A DNA stretch of 64,000 nucleotides, from the NCBI RefSeq assembly GCF_000188055.2, contig NZ_AEUZ02000001.1:1192001-1256000 (forward strand), given 5' to 3'. This document shows positions 10,310 through 17,971 of this stretch, piece by piece (the first letter of the stretch is position 1; each line of letters opens with the position of its first letter). Source of the DNA: Streptococcus urinalis 2285-97. Its GTDB lineage: Bacteria > Bacillota > Bacilli > Lactobacillales > Streptococcaceae. A model generated the notes under the pieces. The model did not search any database, was not told the origin of the DNA, and was given only the letters and a program-made list of their open reading frames with translations. The position numbers and the translations under genes were made by a program.

Positions 10310-10539
10310 TCCTCTTCTCCAATCACCTCATAGCCATGGCATTCTAGCATTGTCTTAATATCATTCAAAGGAACTTTAGCCAACTTAGATCCCGCCTTTA
10401 AACTGGTAACTTTTCCTAAAGTATTTAACATAGCAGGATTTGCTAATGGTTTAAAGCCTATTTCAACAAGTAATTCTTTTAATTCAGGATGTTCTTTAAT
10501 CAATTGAGCAACGGGAATATTTAAATCAATTTCATTCAT
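10306..10539 (-). CDS. DUF1858 domain protein
   Basis: 77-aa protein matching the DUF1858 pattern: LNIPVAQLIKEHPELKELLVEIGF, then an Asn-Pro-containing turn and a C-terminal short helix. The domain is often found N-terminal to hemerythrin, PAS or redox proteins, and its function is unknown. It overlaps the PAS gene by 4 bases and starts 14 bases after the upstream DUF2130 stop. The three probably form one transcript. Confidence 0.78.
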   Translation of the reverse strand: MNEIDLNIPVAQLIKEHPELKELLVEIGFKPLANPAMLNTLGKVTSLKAGSKLAKVPLNDIKTMLECHGYEVIGEEE

Positions 10540-10553
10540 AACAACTCTCCTTC

Positions 10554-11891
10554 TTAGGATTTTAGGGCATCAAATTTCTCACGCATGGTTGGATTTCTTC
10601 TTGTTAATTTTTTGACAGAAACATCATCAAGTTTATTATTTGCTAACCTTAACTGATTTTCACTGGTGGTTAAGAAACGTTTGACTTCTTCCATTCTTCT
10701 AATTGATTTATCAATCTCATCAATTGCTTTTTTAAAGTTTTGACTTGCTGAATTGTAATTCTTTGCAAATGCTGTTTTAAAAGTATCGAGATCAGATTCA
10801 AAATGAGTAATATCGATATTTTGTTCTTTGACAACAGCTAATTCTTGCTTGTATTTCATAGCATTTAATGATGCATTTCGCAAAATACCTATTAATTGAA
10901 TAAACAATTGTGGCCTCACAACATACATTTTTTCATATTCATGACTAACATCAACGATTCCGGTATTATAGTAATCATTATCAGATTCAAGCATTGAAAC
11001 TAATACTGCATATTCGCATTTTTTCTCACGTCTGTCTTTATCTAATTCTTTGAAGAAGTCACTGTTTTTATGTTTTGTTTTCGTCATATCTGCTTCATTT
11101 TTCATTTCAAACATAATTGACAGTAATTCAACACCATTCTCATCGGCTTCTCTGTAAATATAGTCTCCCTTTGAACCTGTGGAAGAAACAGTATTATCTT
11201 TTCCAAAATGAGCATTAGGAAAAGCATAGCTTCTTACTTTGTTAAACTCATTTTCAGCAAATAGTTCCAGACTCTCGCCAATTGCTTTTGTTGATTGTTG
11301 CGCTTTGAAATTTTTATAAAATTCAACTTGTTCGTTAGCAGCTTTCAACTGAGATTCATAGTCTTTTGTAATTGCATGAATAGCCAAATCATTCTCTTTT
11401 TCTTGAACCAATAATTGAGTTTGAATGGCATCTTTTTCTTTTTCTAAAATAGCTGTTTTTTCTGCTATTTGATTTTTGTTTTCTAAAATTGTTTTTTCAA
11501 GCTGATTTTGTAACTGATCAATTTCACGTTCTTTTTGAGAAAGGTGCTTAGCTAATTCATATTCATTTTTAGATTGAATCGTTTCTAAGGCAGATTTTAA
11601 TTGGTCAATTTCTTTTTCTTTTTCAGCTAATGCTTCTTGCTTTTTATACGTTTCTTCTTGTTTTATTTGATTTAGTTGATTTTGTAACTGCGTCATTTCA
11701 ATCTCGTGGGTAGCTGATTTCTCTTGCAGTTGATTCTTTGTCTTTTCTTCCAAAATGACAATTTCTTTTTCCAATCTCAATTGTAATTCATGATCAAATT
11801 CTTGACTCCTCACTTGCTCTAACAATTGACTATATTCTGACTCATTAATTGTAAAAACTTGGTGACAATGGGGACATTTAATTTCATTCAT
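10554..11891 (-). CDS. DUF2130 coiled-coil protein, nuclease-like domain
   Basis: 445-aa cytosolic protein. Residues 1-15 hold a CPHCH zinc-knuckle-like motif. Residues about 30-195 form a long coiled coil rich in Glu, Lys and Gln. Residues about 200-350 are the DUF2130 domain, with KAIGESLELFAENEFN, TGSKGDYIYRE and SIMFEMKNEAD. The spaced Asp (GDYI) and ExK (EMK) pattern resembles the PD-(D/E)XK nuclease fold that has been proposed for this family. That is an inference from motif spacing, not a demonstrated activity. The architecture resembles RmuC-like proteins that act on DNA ends. Confidence 0.8.
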   Translation of the reverse strand: MNEIKCPHCHQVFTINESEYSQLLEQVRSQEFDHELQLRLEKEIVILEEKTKNQLQEKSATHEIEMTQLQNQLNQIKQEETYKKQEALAEKEKEIDQLKSALETIQSKNEYELAKHLSQKEREIDQLQNQLEKTILENKNQIAEKTAILEKEKDAIQTQLLVQEKENDLAIHAITKDYESQLKAANEQVEFYKNFKAQQSTKAIGESLELFAENEFNKVRSYAFPNAHFGKDNTVSSTGSKGDYIYREADENGVELLSIMFEMKNEADMTKTKHKNSDFFKELDKDRREKKCEYAVLVSMLESDNDYYNTGIVDVSHEYEKMYVVRPQLFIQLIGILRNASLNAMKYKQELAVVKEQNIDITHFESDLDTFKTAFAKNYNSASQNFKKAIDEIDKSIRRMEEVKRFLTTSENQLRLANNKLDDVSVKKLTRRNPTMREKFDALKS

Positions 11892-11964
11892 AACACTATA
11901 AATCCTTCTTCATTCTTAGCACTATTATAGCAAAAAAAGACAAGAAATTTTAATCTTGACTTTT

Positions 11965-12923
11965 TTACTCAGACTCAAAATAATAACCATAAAAATCAAC
12001 CTTTAGTTCAATAAATCTTTCTAATTCATGCAACAATTGATATAATAAGGCCCTTTGCTCAAATTCTTCTCGAGTTTTAGGTAGCTCACGACTTCGATAA
12101 GTCTCTAGTAATTCTTCAATTTGATCAATCAGTGATTTTCCCGAATTTTTTTCACTTAATTGATGCCCCGTTTCATGAAATAATTCTCCCAATAATTTAC
12201 TTTCTTTTGATTTTAAATTTAATTTTTCAAGTTTGGGAGTCATTTGTTTCAAAAGATTATTTTGGTTACGTCGCATTTCAAAATAATGAACTTGATAGTT
12301 AGTTAAATTGAATAGTTGATTATGCTGTTCTTTATAGACTAACTTAATAGCTGATTCAACTTCACTTTCTAAATCTATTAGCAATTTTTCATCAATTTGT
12401 CATTCACCTTTAGTCAAGATAGATTCAAAATGAAAAAAAACTGTTTGAGATATTGTTCGACATCAATATGCTTTTCTTGAATTTCTTTTTCAAAAGACGA
12501 CATATAAGTATTACAGCATAATGCTGCACTAACACCAATGAAAAATAATAAAAACTCATTTCCAATTAGATCAAGTGAAACTTGCTTAATACCATATATA
12601 TGGGTTACCAATACTGTAATTGGAGCAACCCCAGTTTCTAGATTAAATTGATATGCAAAAGGAATATAGATAAGTAAAAAAATTCCAAAAACAATTAAGG
12701 TGTAACCAAAGTAGCTAAATAATAAGCTAGCAATTGAAAAAGCTAGTATAAAAGCCAAAAGCCTCTGTAAAGCTACTTTTAGAGTAGATTGTTTGGTTTC
12801 TAAAACACTTAAAATGGCTATAATACCAGCTGAACTAGCATTATTGAGATGTAAATAACTGGCTATCACAATAGCTACTAGAGTGGCTATTGTGATTTTT
12901 ATTGTTCTTTCAATTTTGTTCAT
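11965..12923 (-). pseudogene. Aromatic-acid exporter family (FUSC) transporter, broken
   Basis: The N-terminal half (12923 down to about 12441) encodes six hydrophobic helices typical of the DUF939/FUSC family. The cytoplasmic C-terminal half (12384 down to 11965) continues the same protein in another frame. Two lesions lie between: a run of eight A on the plus strand (12433-12440) where removing two bases or adding one restores the frame, and a TGA at 12400-12402 in the restored frame. The restored join reads HFESILTKGE-stop-QIDEKLLIDLE. A full-length protein of about 315 aa is therefore not made. Two independent lesions argue against a sequencing error. The gene follows the HsdS-like gene by 4 bases. 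Confidence 0.85.
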
Positions 12924-12927
12924 CTTT

Positions 12928-13524
12928 TTAAATTAAACTTTTTCTCACTTCTTTTTGAATATGTTGCCACTCCATTTCAGCTCTAGCTAACTTACGTTTA
13001 TAGTCAGCCAAACCTCTTAAATATTGGCCAATTAAATAGTCTTGTTTTACCAAGGGAATTACAGGAATTGGAATTTCTAATAATTCTTTTGTTGAGAGAT
13101 TGATAACATTTTTACCATGGTCTGCTTCTTCCAATAAAGCTTTACCAACTTCTGTCTCTAGAAAAAATTTTATATAATGGCCACGAATCTTGTCTGTTGG
13201 TCGTAAAATAGTAATATTAGAGGATGCAATCATTTGCTTATCTTGTTGGTTAAAAACAGCAATTTTCTTTACTGTTCCTTTAGATGCAATCAACACATCA
13301 TCTTCTTCTAGAAAATATCTTAACAATTGTCGATGAGGCAAATTAACGGTTCTTAAACGATCATACGAAATACCTAAGGCATCTATATCAACCAAGTTTA
13401 TCAATCCATAATTACCTTCCTCAACTTTACTTGAAATAGCCTTTCCTTTGAAACAATCGACGACATCCCCAAGTGGTATTTTTTCAAGATCATTATTCAA
13501 ATATTCTTTCAAAAGTTGATTCAT
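12928..13524 (-). CDS. Orphan HsdS-like restriction specificity subunit
   Basis: 198-aa protein with a single target-recognition-like domain of type I restriction specificity (S) subunits: an N-terminal EKIPLGDVVDCFKGKAI, a middle IASSNITILRPTDK, a LSTKELLEIPIPVIPL segment, and a closing coiled coil (about 165-195). True HsdS proteins are roughly twice this size with two recognition domains. No hsdM or hsdR lies nearby, so this is unlikely to be a working restriction system. It may be a half-subunit, or a domesticated DNA- or RNA-binding protein. It is preceded by a TATAAT box and a palindrome. Confidence 0.75.
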   Translation of the reverse strand: MNQLLKEYLNNDLEKIPLGDVVDCFKGKAISSKVEEGNYGLINLVDIDALGISYDRLRTVNLPHRQLLRYFLEEDDVLIASKGTVKKIAVFNQQDKQMIASSNITILRPTDKIRGHYIKFFLETEVGKALLEEADHGKNVINLSTKELLEIPIPVIPLVKQDYLIGQYLRGLADYKRKLARAEMEWQHIQKEVRKSLI

Positions 13525-13537
13525 AATAGTATTCCTT

Positions 13538-13568
13538 TATTAAAATATGGTATTTTAATACTATTATA
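13538..13568 (-). promoter_or_regulatory. Promoter -10 and palindrome before HsdS-like gene
   Basis: Minus-strand TATAAT (13563-13568) is followed at once by a perfect inverted repeat with 10-bp arms, TATTAAAATA/TATTTTAATA, and a 3-base centre (13538-13560). The repeat covers the expected transcription start, as an operator would. Confidence 0.6.
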
Positions 13569-13594
13569 ACACATTTTTAAATGAAATAAAAAAA

Positions 13595-13616
13595 CCTAGT
13601 TTAACTAGGCTTTTTT
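13595..13616 (-). terminator. Terminator after tpx
   Basis: Hairpin CCTAG/CTAGG with a 5-base loop (13595-13609), extended by flanking A/T runs on both sides. It ends tpx on the minus strand with a run of seven T, and the symmetry may let it act in both directions. Confidence 0.8.
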
Positions 13617-14104
13617 TACATTAATTCATTCACTTTATCAATAACTTCTTGATAATTTGGTTCGGAATTCACATTCTCAACATATTGCGTATATAAGACG
13701 TTGAGCTCATCATCTAAAATTAAAACTGCACGAGCAAGTAGTTGCCATTCTTGCATTAAGAGTCCATAGTTTTTTCCAAAATCATGGTCTTTGTAATCTG
13801 ATAAAATTAGAGCATTTTCTATGCCTTCATTAGCACACCATTTCTTTTGGGCAAAAGGTAAATCTTCTGAGACAGTAATAATTGATACATTATCTTTCTC
13901 AGCTAATTCTTTGTTAAATGTTCTTGTCTGAGTAGAGCAAATACCTGTATCAATTGATGGGATTACACTGATTACTTTTAATCCTTTAAAGTCACTTAAT
14001 GATTTTGTTTCTAAATCTGTATTTAAAAGTTTTGCATCACTTGCTTTATCACCAACTTCAAATAGATGACCTAAAGTCACAGGGTTGTTTAAAAATGTTG
14101 TCAT
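13616..14104 (-). CDS. tpx: Thiol peroxidase Tpx
   Basis: Atypical 2-Cys peroxiredoxin that reduces hydroperoxides with thioredoxin. At 162 aa it has the standard length. The peroxidatic cysteine is in [14 protein letters not shown] (Cys56) and the resolving cysteine in KKWCANEG (Cys90). An AGGAGGTAG ribosome site precedes the ATG. It lies downstream of the BusR-type gene but is separated from it by a strong terminator, so it likely has its own promoter (a TACAAT box is visible about 30 bases upstream). Confidence 0.95.
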   Translation of the reverse strand: MTTFLNNPVTLGHLFEVGDKASDAKLLNTDLETKSLSDFKGLKVISVIPSIDTGICSTQTRTFNKELAEKDNVSIITVSEDLPFAQKKWCANEGIENALILSDYKDHDFGKNYGLLMQEWQLLARAVLILDDELNVLYTQYVENVNSEPNYQEVIDKVNELM

Positions 14105-14164
14105 TTGACTACCTCCTATTAAAATTATTGTATCTCAAAAATAGTTTTATTGAAATTAATCTGA

Positions 14165-14195
14165 TTAAAAAAACTGATCACATAATGATCAGTTT
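14165..14195 (-). terminator. Terminator after BusR-type gene
   Basis: Perfect 10-bp hairpin AAACTGATCA/TGATCAGTTT with a 5-base loop (14171-14195) followed by a T-run on the minus strand. Confidence 0.9.
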
Positions 14196-14835
14196 ATAAG
14201 CCCATAGTTAAATTAAAGAAAGTTTTCATTCTAGAATACACATCATCATCACCGACAAAATAGATATGATCTCCTTTTTCAATAACTGCATAAGGCCCAG
14301 GAGACTTAAGTAATTCCCCATTATGTTCGATAGCAACAACCGTTGCACCAGTTTGTTGCCAAAGATTTAACTCACCTATTGATTTTCCAAATATTTCAGT
14401 TGGTTTACTCGCAATGATTTCATAAGTCATCAAAGGATATTGTTTGGAAATAGATTGACTTTGCATTAAGAAATCATTTACTAATAGCTCTAATGCGTTT
14501 AGATCTTTTTGTTGTTGACGAATATTATCTCTAATATTTTCTTTGATGACGGCAATGGAATGTATTGATTCATACTGATCAATAAAATCCATTGCTTTCT
14601 CTTTAGATAACACAATAGCTCCGCTACCATGCTTTAAAGTTAATATATTTAGGTCTGCCAGAATATTTAAACCTTTTCTAGCTGTTTCCGGAGAAACATT
14701 AAAAGTAGAAGCAATTGTTGTTCTAGACTTTAATTTTTCTCCGACAACATAATCGCCATCAGCTATTCTTTGGGCGACTGCAACAGCAATTTTTTGATAT
14801 TTTGAGCTTTTAACTTCTTTCGTTACATCACTCAT
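14194..14835 (-). CDS. busR: BusR-type regulator (GntR HTH + RCK_C)
   Basis: 213-aa transcription factor. Residues about 8-75 form a winged helix of the GntR class (SKYQKIAVAVAQRIADGDY, RTTIASTFNVSPETARKGLN). A helical linker follows, then about 130-205 form an RCK_C (TrkA-C) domain (GKSIGELNLWQQTGATVVAI, VIEKGDHIYFVGDDD). This two-domain layout is that of BusR, which binds cyclic-di-AMP and represses the busAB betaine transporter in streptococci and lactococci. busAB is not next to it here, so the name is by architecture. The ATG at 14835 is preceded by AGAGGA; a TTG two codons earlier lacks good spacing. Confidence 0.75.
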   Translation of the reverse strand: MSDVTKEVKSSKYQKIAVAVAQRIADGDYVVGEKLKSRTTIASTFNVSPETARKGLNILADLNILTLKHGSGAIVLSKEKAMDFIDQYESIHSIAVIKENIRDNIRQQQKDLNALELLVNDFLMQSQSISKQYPLMTYEIIASKPTEIFGKSIGELNLWQQTGATVVAIEHNGELLKSPGPYAVIEKGDHIYFVGDDDVYSRMKTFFNLTMGL

Positions 14836-14889
14836 AAGCAAAATTCCTCTAATTATTTTTCTCTAAATATTAAATCATAATTTCTCTAA

Positions 14890-14923
14890 AATGACAACTT
14901 AATGAGAAAATTAAATTGTCATT
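14890..14923. promoter_or_regulatory. Inverted repeat upstream of busR-like gene
   Basis: Arms AATGACAA (14890-14897) and TTGTCATT (14916-14923) with an 18-base spacer, between the gls cluster terminator and the regulator gene. The position suits an autoregulatory operator. Assignment is by inference only. Confidence 0.4.
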
Positions 14924-14924
14924 T

Positions 14925-14953
14925 CAAAAAAGAGAACTGGATTGTCAGTTCTC
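14925..14953 (-). terminator. Terminator at end of gls24 cluster
   Basis: Hairpin GAGAACTG/CAGTTCTC with a 6-base loop (14932-14953), followed by a T-run on the minus strand. It closes the Asp23 operon. Confidence 0.88.
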
Positions 14954-14982
14954 AATCCTATCAAACAGGATATATCCTATTA

Positions 14983-15498
14983 TTAATGAGCTGCTTCTTC
15001 TTGATTTGAAGCTACTGCATCTTTAACTTTTTCAGTTCCATTTGAAATAGCATCTCTAGCTTTACCAGATTGTTCTGATATAAACTTACCAGTTGCTTGT
15101 GAAGCACTCGTTACACGATCTTGTAATGTTACTGAGTCAGATTCATGTTCTTCTTTTGTTTTGATATCAACAACATTCGCATTCAATTCAACAACTTTCA
15201 AGTGAGTCATAACATCAACATTTTGACTAACAATTGCTTTGATACTTTCTACAATTGAAGGAATATCTTTACCATATTCTACAACAATATCTAAGTCAAC
15301 AGCTACTTCTTTAGTACCAACTTCAACATTAACACCATCTGTAACTGAATCAGAATTAACGACATTGTTTTTTAGGTTTGAGAAGAATCCTCCACTGACT
15401 TGAAGTAAGCCATCAACATTTTCCAATGCATGTCCTACAATTTTTTCGATTACTTTATCATTATATGTTAGTGAACTTTTAATGTTATCTGTTGTCAT
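14983..15498 (-). CDS. Asp23/Gls24 family envelope stress protein
   Basis: 171-aa cytoplasmic protein of the Asp23/Gls24 (DUF322) family, which lines the membrane through AmaP and responds to alkaline or envelope stress. Diagnostic segments are LTYNDKVIEKIVGHALENVDGLLQVSGG, DGVNVEVGTKEVAVDLDIVVEYG and VVELNANVVDIKT. The C-terminal tail (about 130-171) is predicted to be disordered. It is the second of two paralogues in the cluster; the other lies at 15745-16293 and shares most of the core. Last gene of the operon. Confidence 0.92.
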   Translation of the reverse strand: MTTDNIKSSLTYNDKVIEKIVGHALENVDGLLQVSGGFFSNLKNNVVNSDSVTDGVNVEVGTKEVAVDLDIVVEYGKDIPSIVESIKAIVSQNVDVMTHLKVVELNANVVDIKTKEEHESDSVTLQDRVTSASQATGKFISEQSGKARDAISNGTEKVKDAVASNQEEAAH

Positions 15499-15500
15499 AA

Positions 15501-15713
15501 TTATTTCACGTCCTTATCTTCTTTATTTTTTAGTCCGTTAATCGCACCTTTTACAGTGTCTTTAGCATCAGCTAAACCTTCTTTAACTTTACCTGAGCCT
15601 TTTTCAACTTTACCTTCAGTTTCAACTTCTTTATCGCCAGTAACTTTACCAACAGTTTCTTTAAGGCTACCAAAAACTTTATCTAATTTTGCATCAAATT
15701 TTTCTTCTGACAT
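15501..15713 (-). CDS. CsbD family stress protein
   Basis: 70-aa, highly charged helical protein of the CsbD family, a general-stress protein of unknown biochemistry. The pattern [26 protein letters not shown] followed by a Lys/Glu/Gly repeat is typical. An upstream in-frame start exists, but GGAGGAAAT lies just before the ATG at 15713, so that start is used. It sits between the two Asp23 paralogues, a common arrangement in streptococci. Confidence 0.88.
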   Translation of the reverse strand: MSEEKFDAKLDKVFGSLKETVGKVTGDKEVETEGKVEKGSGKVKEGLADAKDTVKGAINGLKNKEDKDVK

Positions 15714-15744
15714 ATTAATTTCCTCCAATTAGAAATTCGAGATA

Positions 15745-16293
15745 TTATTTTACACGTGGTTCAGACTGCATATCTTGAACTTTATCTACTCCAGATCCTA
15801 TAGCTGATTTAACATTATTGACTTGGTTTGAAGTAAATTTTCCAGTAGCTTGAGCTGCATTTGATAATTGATCTTGAACAGTCACTGAGTCAGCTTCATG
15901 TTGTTCACGAGTTTTAATATCAACAACATTTACATTCACTTCTACAACATCTAAATCAGTCATGCGTTTAACTTCTTTTTCAACGACTTCTTTAACTTTT
16001 TTATAGATTGTTGGGATATGTTTTTGATATTCAACAACAACATCCAAGTCAACGGCAACTTGTTTTTTACCAACTTCAACATTTACACCATCTGTTACAG
16101 AGTCAGAGTTAACCAGTTTATCTTTAATACTTGAGAAAAATCCTCCACTAACTGCTAACAAACCATCTACATTTGCAAGTGCAATTCCGATAATTTTTTG
16201 AATAACTTTATCTTCATAAGTTAATTCACCACGAATAGCCTCTGGTTTTGTAGTTGTTGCTGTGTTTTTAATGTATGTGTTTGAGTTTGTCAT
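15745..16293 (-). CDS. Asp23/Gls24 family envelope stress protein
   Basis: 182-aa Asp23/Gls24 paralogue. It carries LTYEDKVIQKIIGIALANVDGLLAVSGG, DGVNVEVGKKQVAVDLDVVVEYQ and VNVNVVDIKTREQHE. An extra N-terminal 20 residues and a distinct C-terminal tail separate it from the copy at 14983-15498. Located right after the small DUF2273 membrane gene and amaP, so it is probably the form tethered by AmaP. This is inference from the operon. Confidence 0.92.
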   Translation of the reverse strand: MTNSNTYIKNTATTTKPEAIRGELTYEDKVIQKIIGIALANVDGLLAVSGGFFSSIKDKLVNSDSVTDGVNVEVGKKQVAVDLDVVVEYQKHIPTIYKKVKEVVEKEVKRMTDLDVVEVNVNVVDIKTREQHEADSVTVQDQLSNAAQATGKFTSNQVNNVKSAIGSGVDKVQDMQSEPRVK

Positions 16294-16329
16294 AATAATA
16301 CCTCTTCTATAATTGTTGTGTTAAAAAAA

Positions 16330-16521
16330 TTATTTACGATTTCTAAATAGATTATCTAAAATCCCCGTTCTTTGGGCATAAAGTCCAAGATATGATCCTA
16401 ATCCGATAAAGATTAACACTAAAATTGTTTTCCAAAAACCAAAGGAAACAAACATAATAGCTAAGATTAATCCGGCAACTCCACCTAAAATGGGATATTT
16501 AAAACGTTCAAAAAATTCCAT
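16330..16521 (-). CDS. DUF2273 small membrane protein
   Basis: 63-aa protein with two hydrophobic helices (about 11-29 and 30-48) and a basic C-terminus (NLFRNRK). The pattern FFERFKYPILGGVAGLILAIMFVSFGF matches DUF2273, a family encoded almost always beside amaP and asp23 genes. Function unknown; probably part of the membrane platform for Asp23 proteins. The start is 10 bases after the amaP stop. Confidence 0.88.
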   Translation of the reverse strand: MEFFERFKYPILGGVAGLILAIMFVSFGFWKTILVLIFIGLGSYLGLYAQRTGILDNLFRNRK

Positions 16522-16531
16522 TTTATTTCTC

Positions 16532-17119
16532 CTATTCTACTCTTTGACGACTTTCAGATTGATTTCCAAAGTATTCAGAGTCATCAATATCTTTTACGTA
16601 GACTTTAAAGTCGACTGGTTTATCCAAACCAAAGAATTCATTAAAACCAGTTGTAATGCCTTCTTCAAGCCCTTTAACTTGATCTGAAACACCAACTCTT
16701 GAACTTAAACGACCTTTCACATCAACTTTAAATTTCTTTTTGTAAAGTTTTGCAGTAACACTTGGATTTTCCATTAGTCCTGTTGTTTTTATTGCAGAAC
16801 GTACATAACCTTCAATTGCTGATTTTTTAAGCAATAGAGAACCCTTATTCTTTTCTAAACGAACTTCAGTATAAGTTCTTGGATAGAATATGATGACGAG
16901 AACTGCAAAGAGAATAATTAGGAAAAGAACAATTGCACCCCAGAAAAGGTAATTGTACATGCCAAGATCCATTGTTCTCGGCATGTCCCAATTCCAATCC
17001 AACCACTTAAATGAATTTGGTAAATTCAAATGAGTTTGAGATGTCACAATGACAAAATATAGGAGTGTTAAGAGTACTATTCCCAAAAGGCTATAAAGTG
17101 TTTTTAATCCTTTTGACAT
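16532..17119 (-). CDS. amaP: Alkaline shock membrane anchor AmaP
   Basis: 195-aa membrane protein that anchors Asp23 at the cell membrane. Helix 1 lies near residues 8-27 and helix 2 near 55-80. The cytoplasmic C-terminal domain includes VRLEKNKGSLLLKKSAIEGYVRSAI and KFKVDVKGRLSS, related in pattern to the Asp23 fold. Upstream lie the three GlsB-like genes, and downstream DUF2273, Asp23, CsbD and Asp23, all on the minus strand with short gaps. Confidence 0.88.
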   Translation of the reverse strand: MSKGLKTLYSLLGIVLLTLLYFVIVTSQTHLNLPNSFKWLDWNWDMPRTMDLGMYNYLFWGAIVLFLIILFAVLVIIFYPRTYTEVRLEKNKGSLLLKKSAIEGYVRSAIKTTGLMENPSVTAKLYKKKFKVDVKGRLSSRVGVSDQVKGLEEGITTGFNEFFGLDKPVDFKVYVKDIDDSEYFGNQSESRQRVE

Positions 17120-17131
17120 AAAGCACCTCTC

Positions 17132-17380
17132 TTATTTATTAATTTTTGCAAGTACAAAGAATGTTACAAGAACAACAATAACCGCTCCTATGATTGAAGG
17201 AATTAATGCCATACCTGCTAACGATGGTCCCCATGTTCCTAACAAAGCTTGACCTAACCAAGCACCAACTAAACCTGCTACAATGTTTGCGATCCATCCC
17301 ATTGAGCCACCTTTTTTCGTTAAAGCTCCTGCGATAAGACCAATTAAACCACCAATAATAAGTGTCCATAATAATGACAT
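17132..17380 (-). CDS. GlsB/YeaQ/YmgE membrane protein, tandem copy 1
   Basis: 82-aa protein of the transglycosylase-associated (GlsB/YeaQ/YmgE) family with three hydrophobic helices and many glycines (SLLWTLIIGGLIGLIAGALT, GWIANIVAGLVGAWLGQ). Role unknown; linked to envelope stress by its operon. The product is identical to that of the copy at 17428-17676. It is one of three tandem units repeated every 295-296 bases including the intergenic DNA. It starts 12 bases before amaP. Confidence 0.92.
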   Translation of the reverse strand: MSLLWTLIIGGLIGLIAGALTKKGGSMGWIANIVAGLVGAWLGQALLGTWGPSLAGMALIPSIIGAVIVVLVTFFVLAKINK

Positions 17381-17427
17381 AATAGTTACCTAAACTTTCT
17401 AATGAATCAAGTATTTAATTTAAAATT

Positions 17428-17676
17428 TTATTTATTAATTTTTGCAAGTACAAAGAATGTTACGAGAACAACAATAACCGCTCCTATGATTGAAGGAATT
17501 AATGCCATACCTGCTAATGATGGTCCCCATGTTCCTAACAAGGCTTGACCTAACCAAGCACCAACTAAACCTGCTACAATGTTTGCGATCCATCCCATTG
17601 AGCCACCTTTTTTCGTTAAAGCTCCTGCGATAAGACCAATTAAACCACCAATAATAAGTGTCCATAATAATGACAT
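17428..17676 (-). CDS. GlsB/YeaQ/YmgE membrane protein, tandem copy 2
   Basis: 82-aa product identical to that of the copy at 17132-17380. The DNA differs only at a few positions that appear silent. It keeps its own upstream spacer and weak ribosome site (AGGTAACTATT before ATG), so each unit should be translated independently. Presumed to arise by recent tandem duplication. Confidence 0.92.
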   Translation of the reverse strand: MSLLWTLIIGGLIGLIAGALTKKGGSMGWIANIVAGLVGAWLGQALLGTWGPSLAGMALIPSIIGAVIVVLVTFFVLAKINK

Positions 17677-17722
17677 AATAGTTACCTAAACTTTCTAATG
17701 AATCAAGTATTTAATTTAAAAT

Positions 17723-17971
17723 TTATTTATTAATTTTTGCAAGTACAAAGAATGTTACAAGAACAACAATAACCGCTCCTATGATTGAAGGAATTAATGC
17801 CATACCTGCTAACGATGGTCCCCATGTTCCTAACAAGGCTTGACCTAACCAAGCACCAACTAAACCTGCTACAATGTTTGCGATCCATCCCATTGAGCCA
17901 CCTTTTTTCGTTAAAACTCCTGCAATAAGACCAATTAAACCACCAATAATAAGTGTCCATAATAATGACAT
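17723..17971 (-). CDS. GlsB/YeaQ/YmgE membrane protein, tandem copy 3
   Basis: 82-aa copy that lies nearest the operon promoter. It differs from the other two copies by one residue: IAGV in place of IAGA in the first helix region. The leader sequence of this copy diverges upstream of about 17990, marking the edge of the duplication. First gene of the gls cluster. Confidence 0.92.
   Translation of the reverse strand: MSLLWTLIIGGLIGLIAGVLTKKGGSMGWIANIVAGLVGAWLGQALLGTWGPSLAGMALIPSIIGAVIVVLVTFFVLAKINK

Larger units (their letters stand above)
17132..17971. repeat. Three tandem 295-296-bp repeat units
   Basis: Three head-to-tail copies of a GlsB gene plus its leader. Starts of the coding units are 296 and 295 bases apart, and both gene and spacer are almost identical, with only scattered single-base changes visible (for example AACGATGG or AATGATGG in the coding part, and one Ala-to-Val change in the third copy). 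Confidence 0.93.

Noticed and set aside
12928..13524. A type I restriction-modification system
   Set aside because: Only one S-like gene with a single recognition domain; no methylase or restriction subunit in the window.
17139..17960. Three Cys/Arg-rich 76-codon frames inside the tandem GlsB genes
   Set aside because: They are out-of-frame shadows repeated because the GlsB genes themselves are repeated.
17132..17971. Tandem repeats as a CRISPR array or insertion sequence
   Set aside because: Units are 295-296 bases and each encodes the same protein; no spacers, terminal repeats or transposase.
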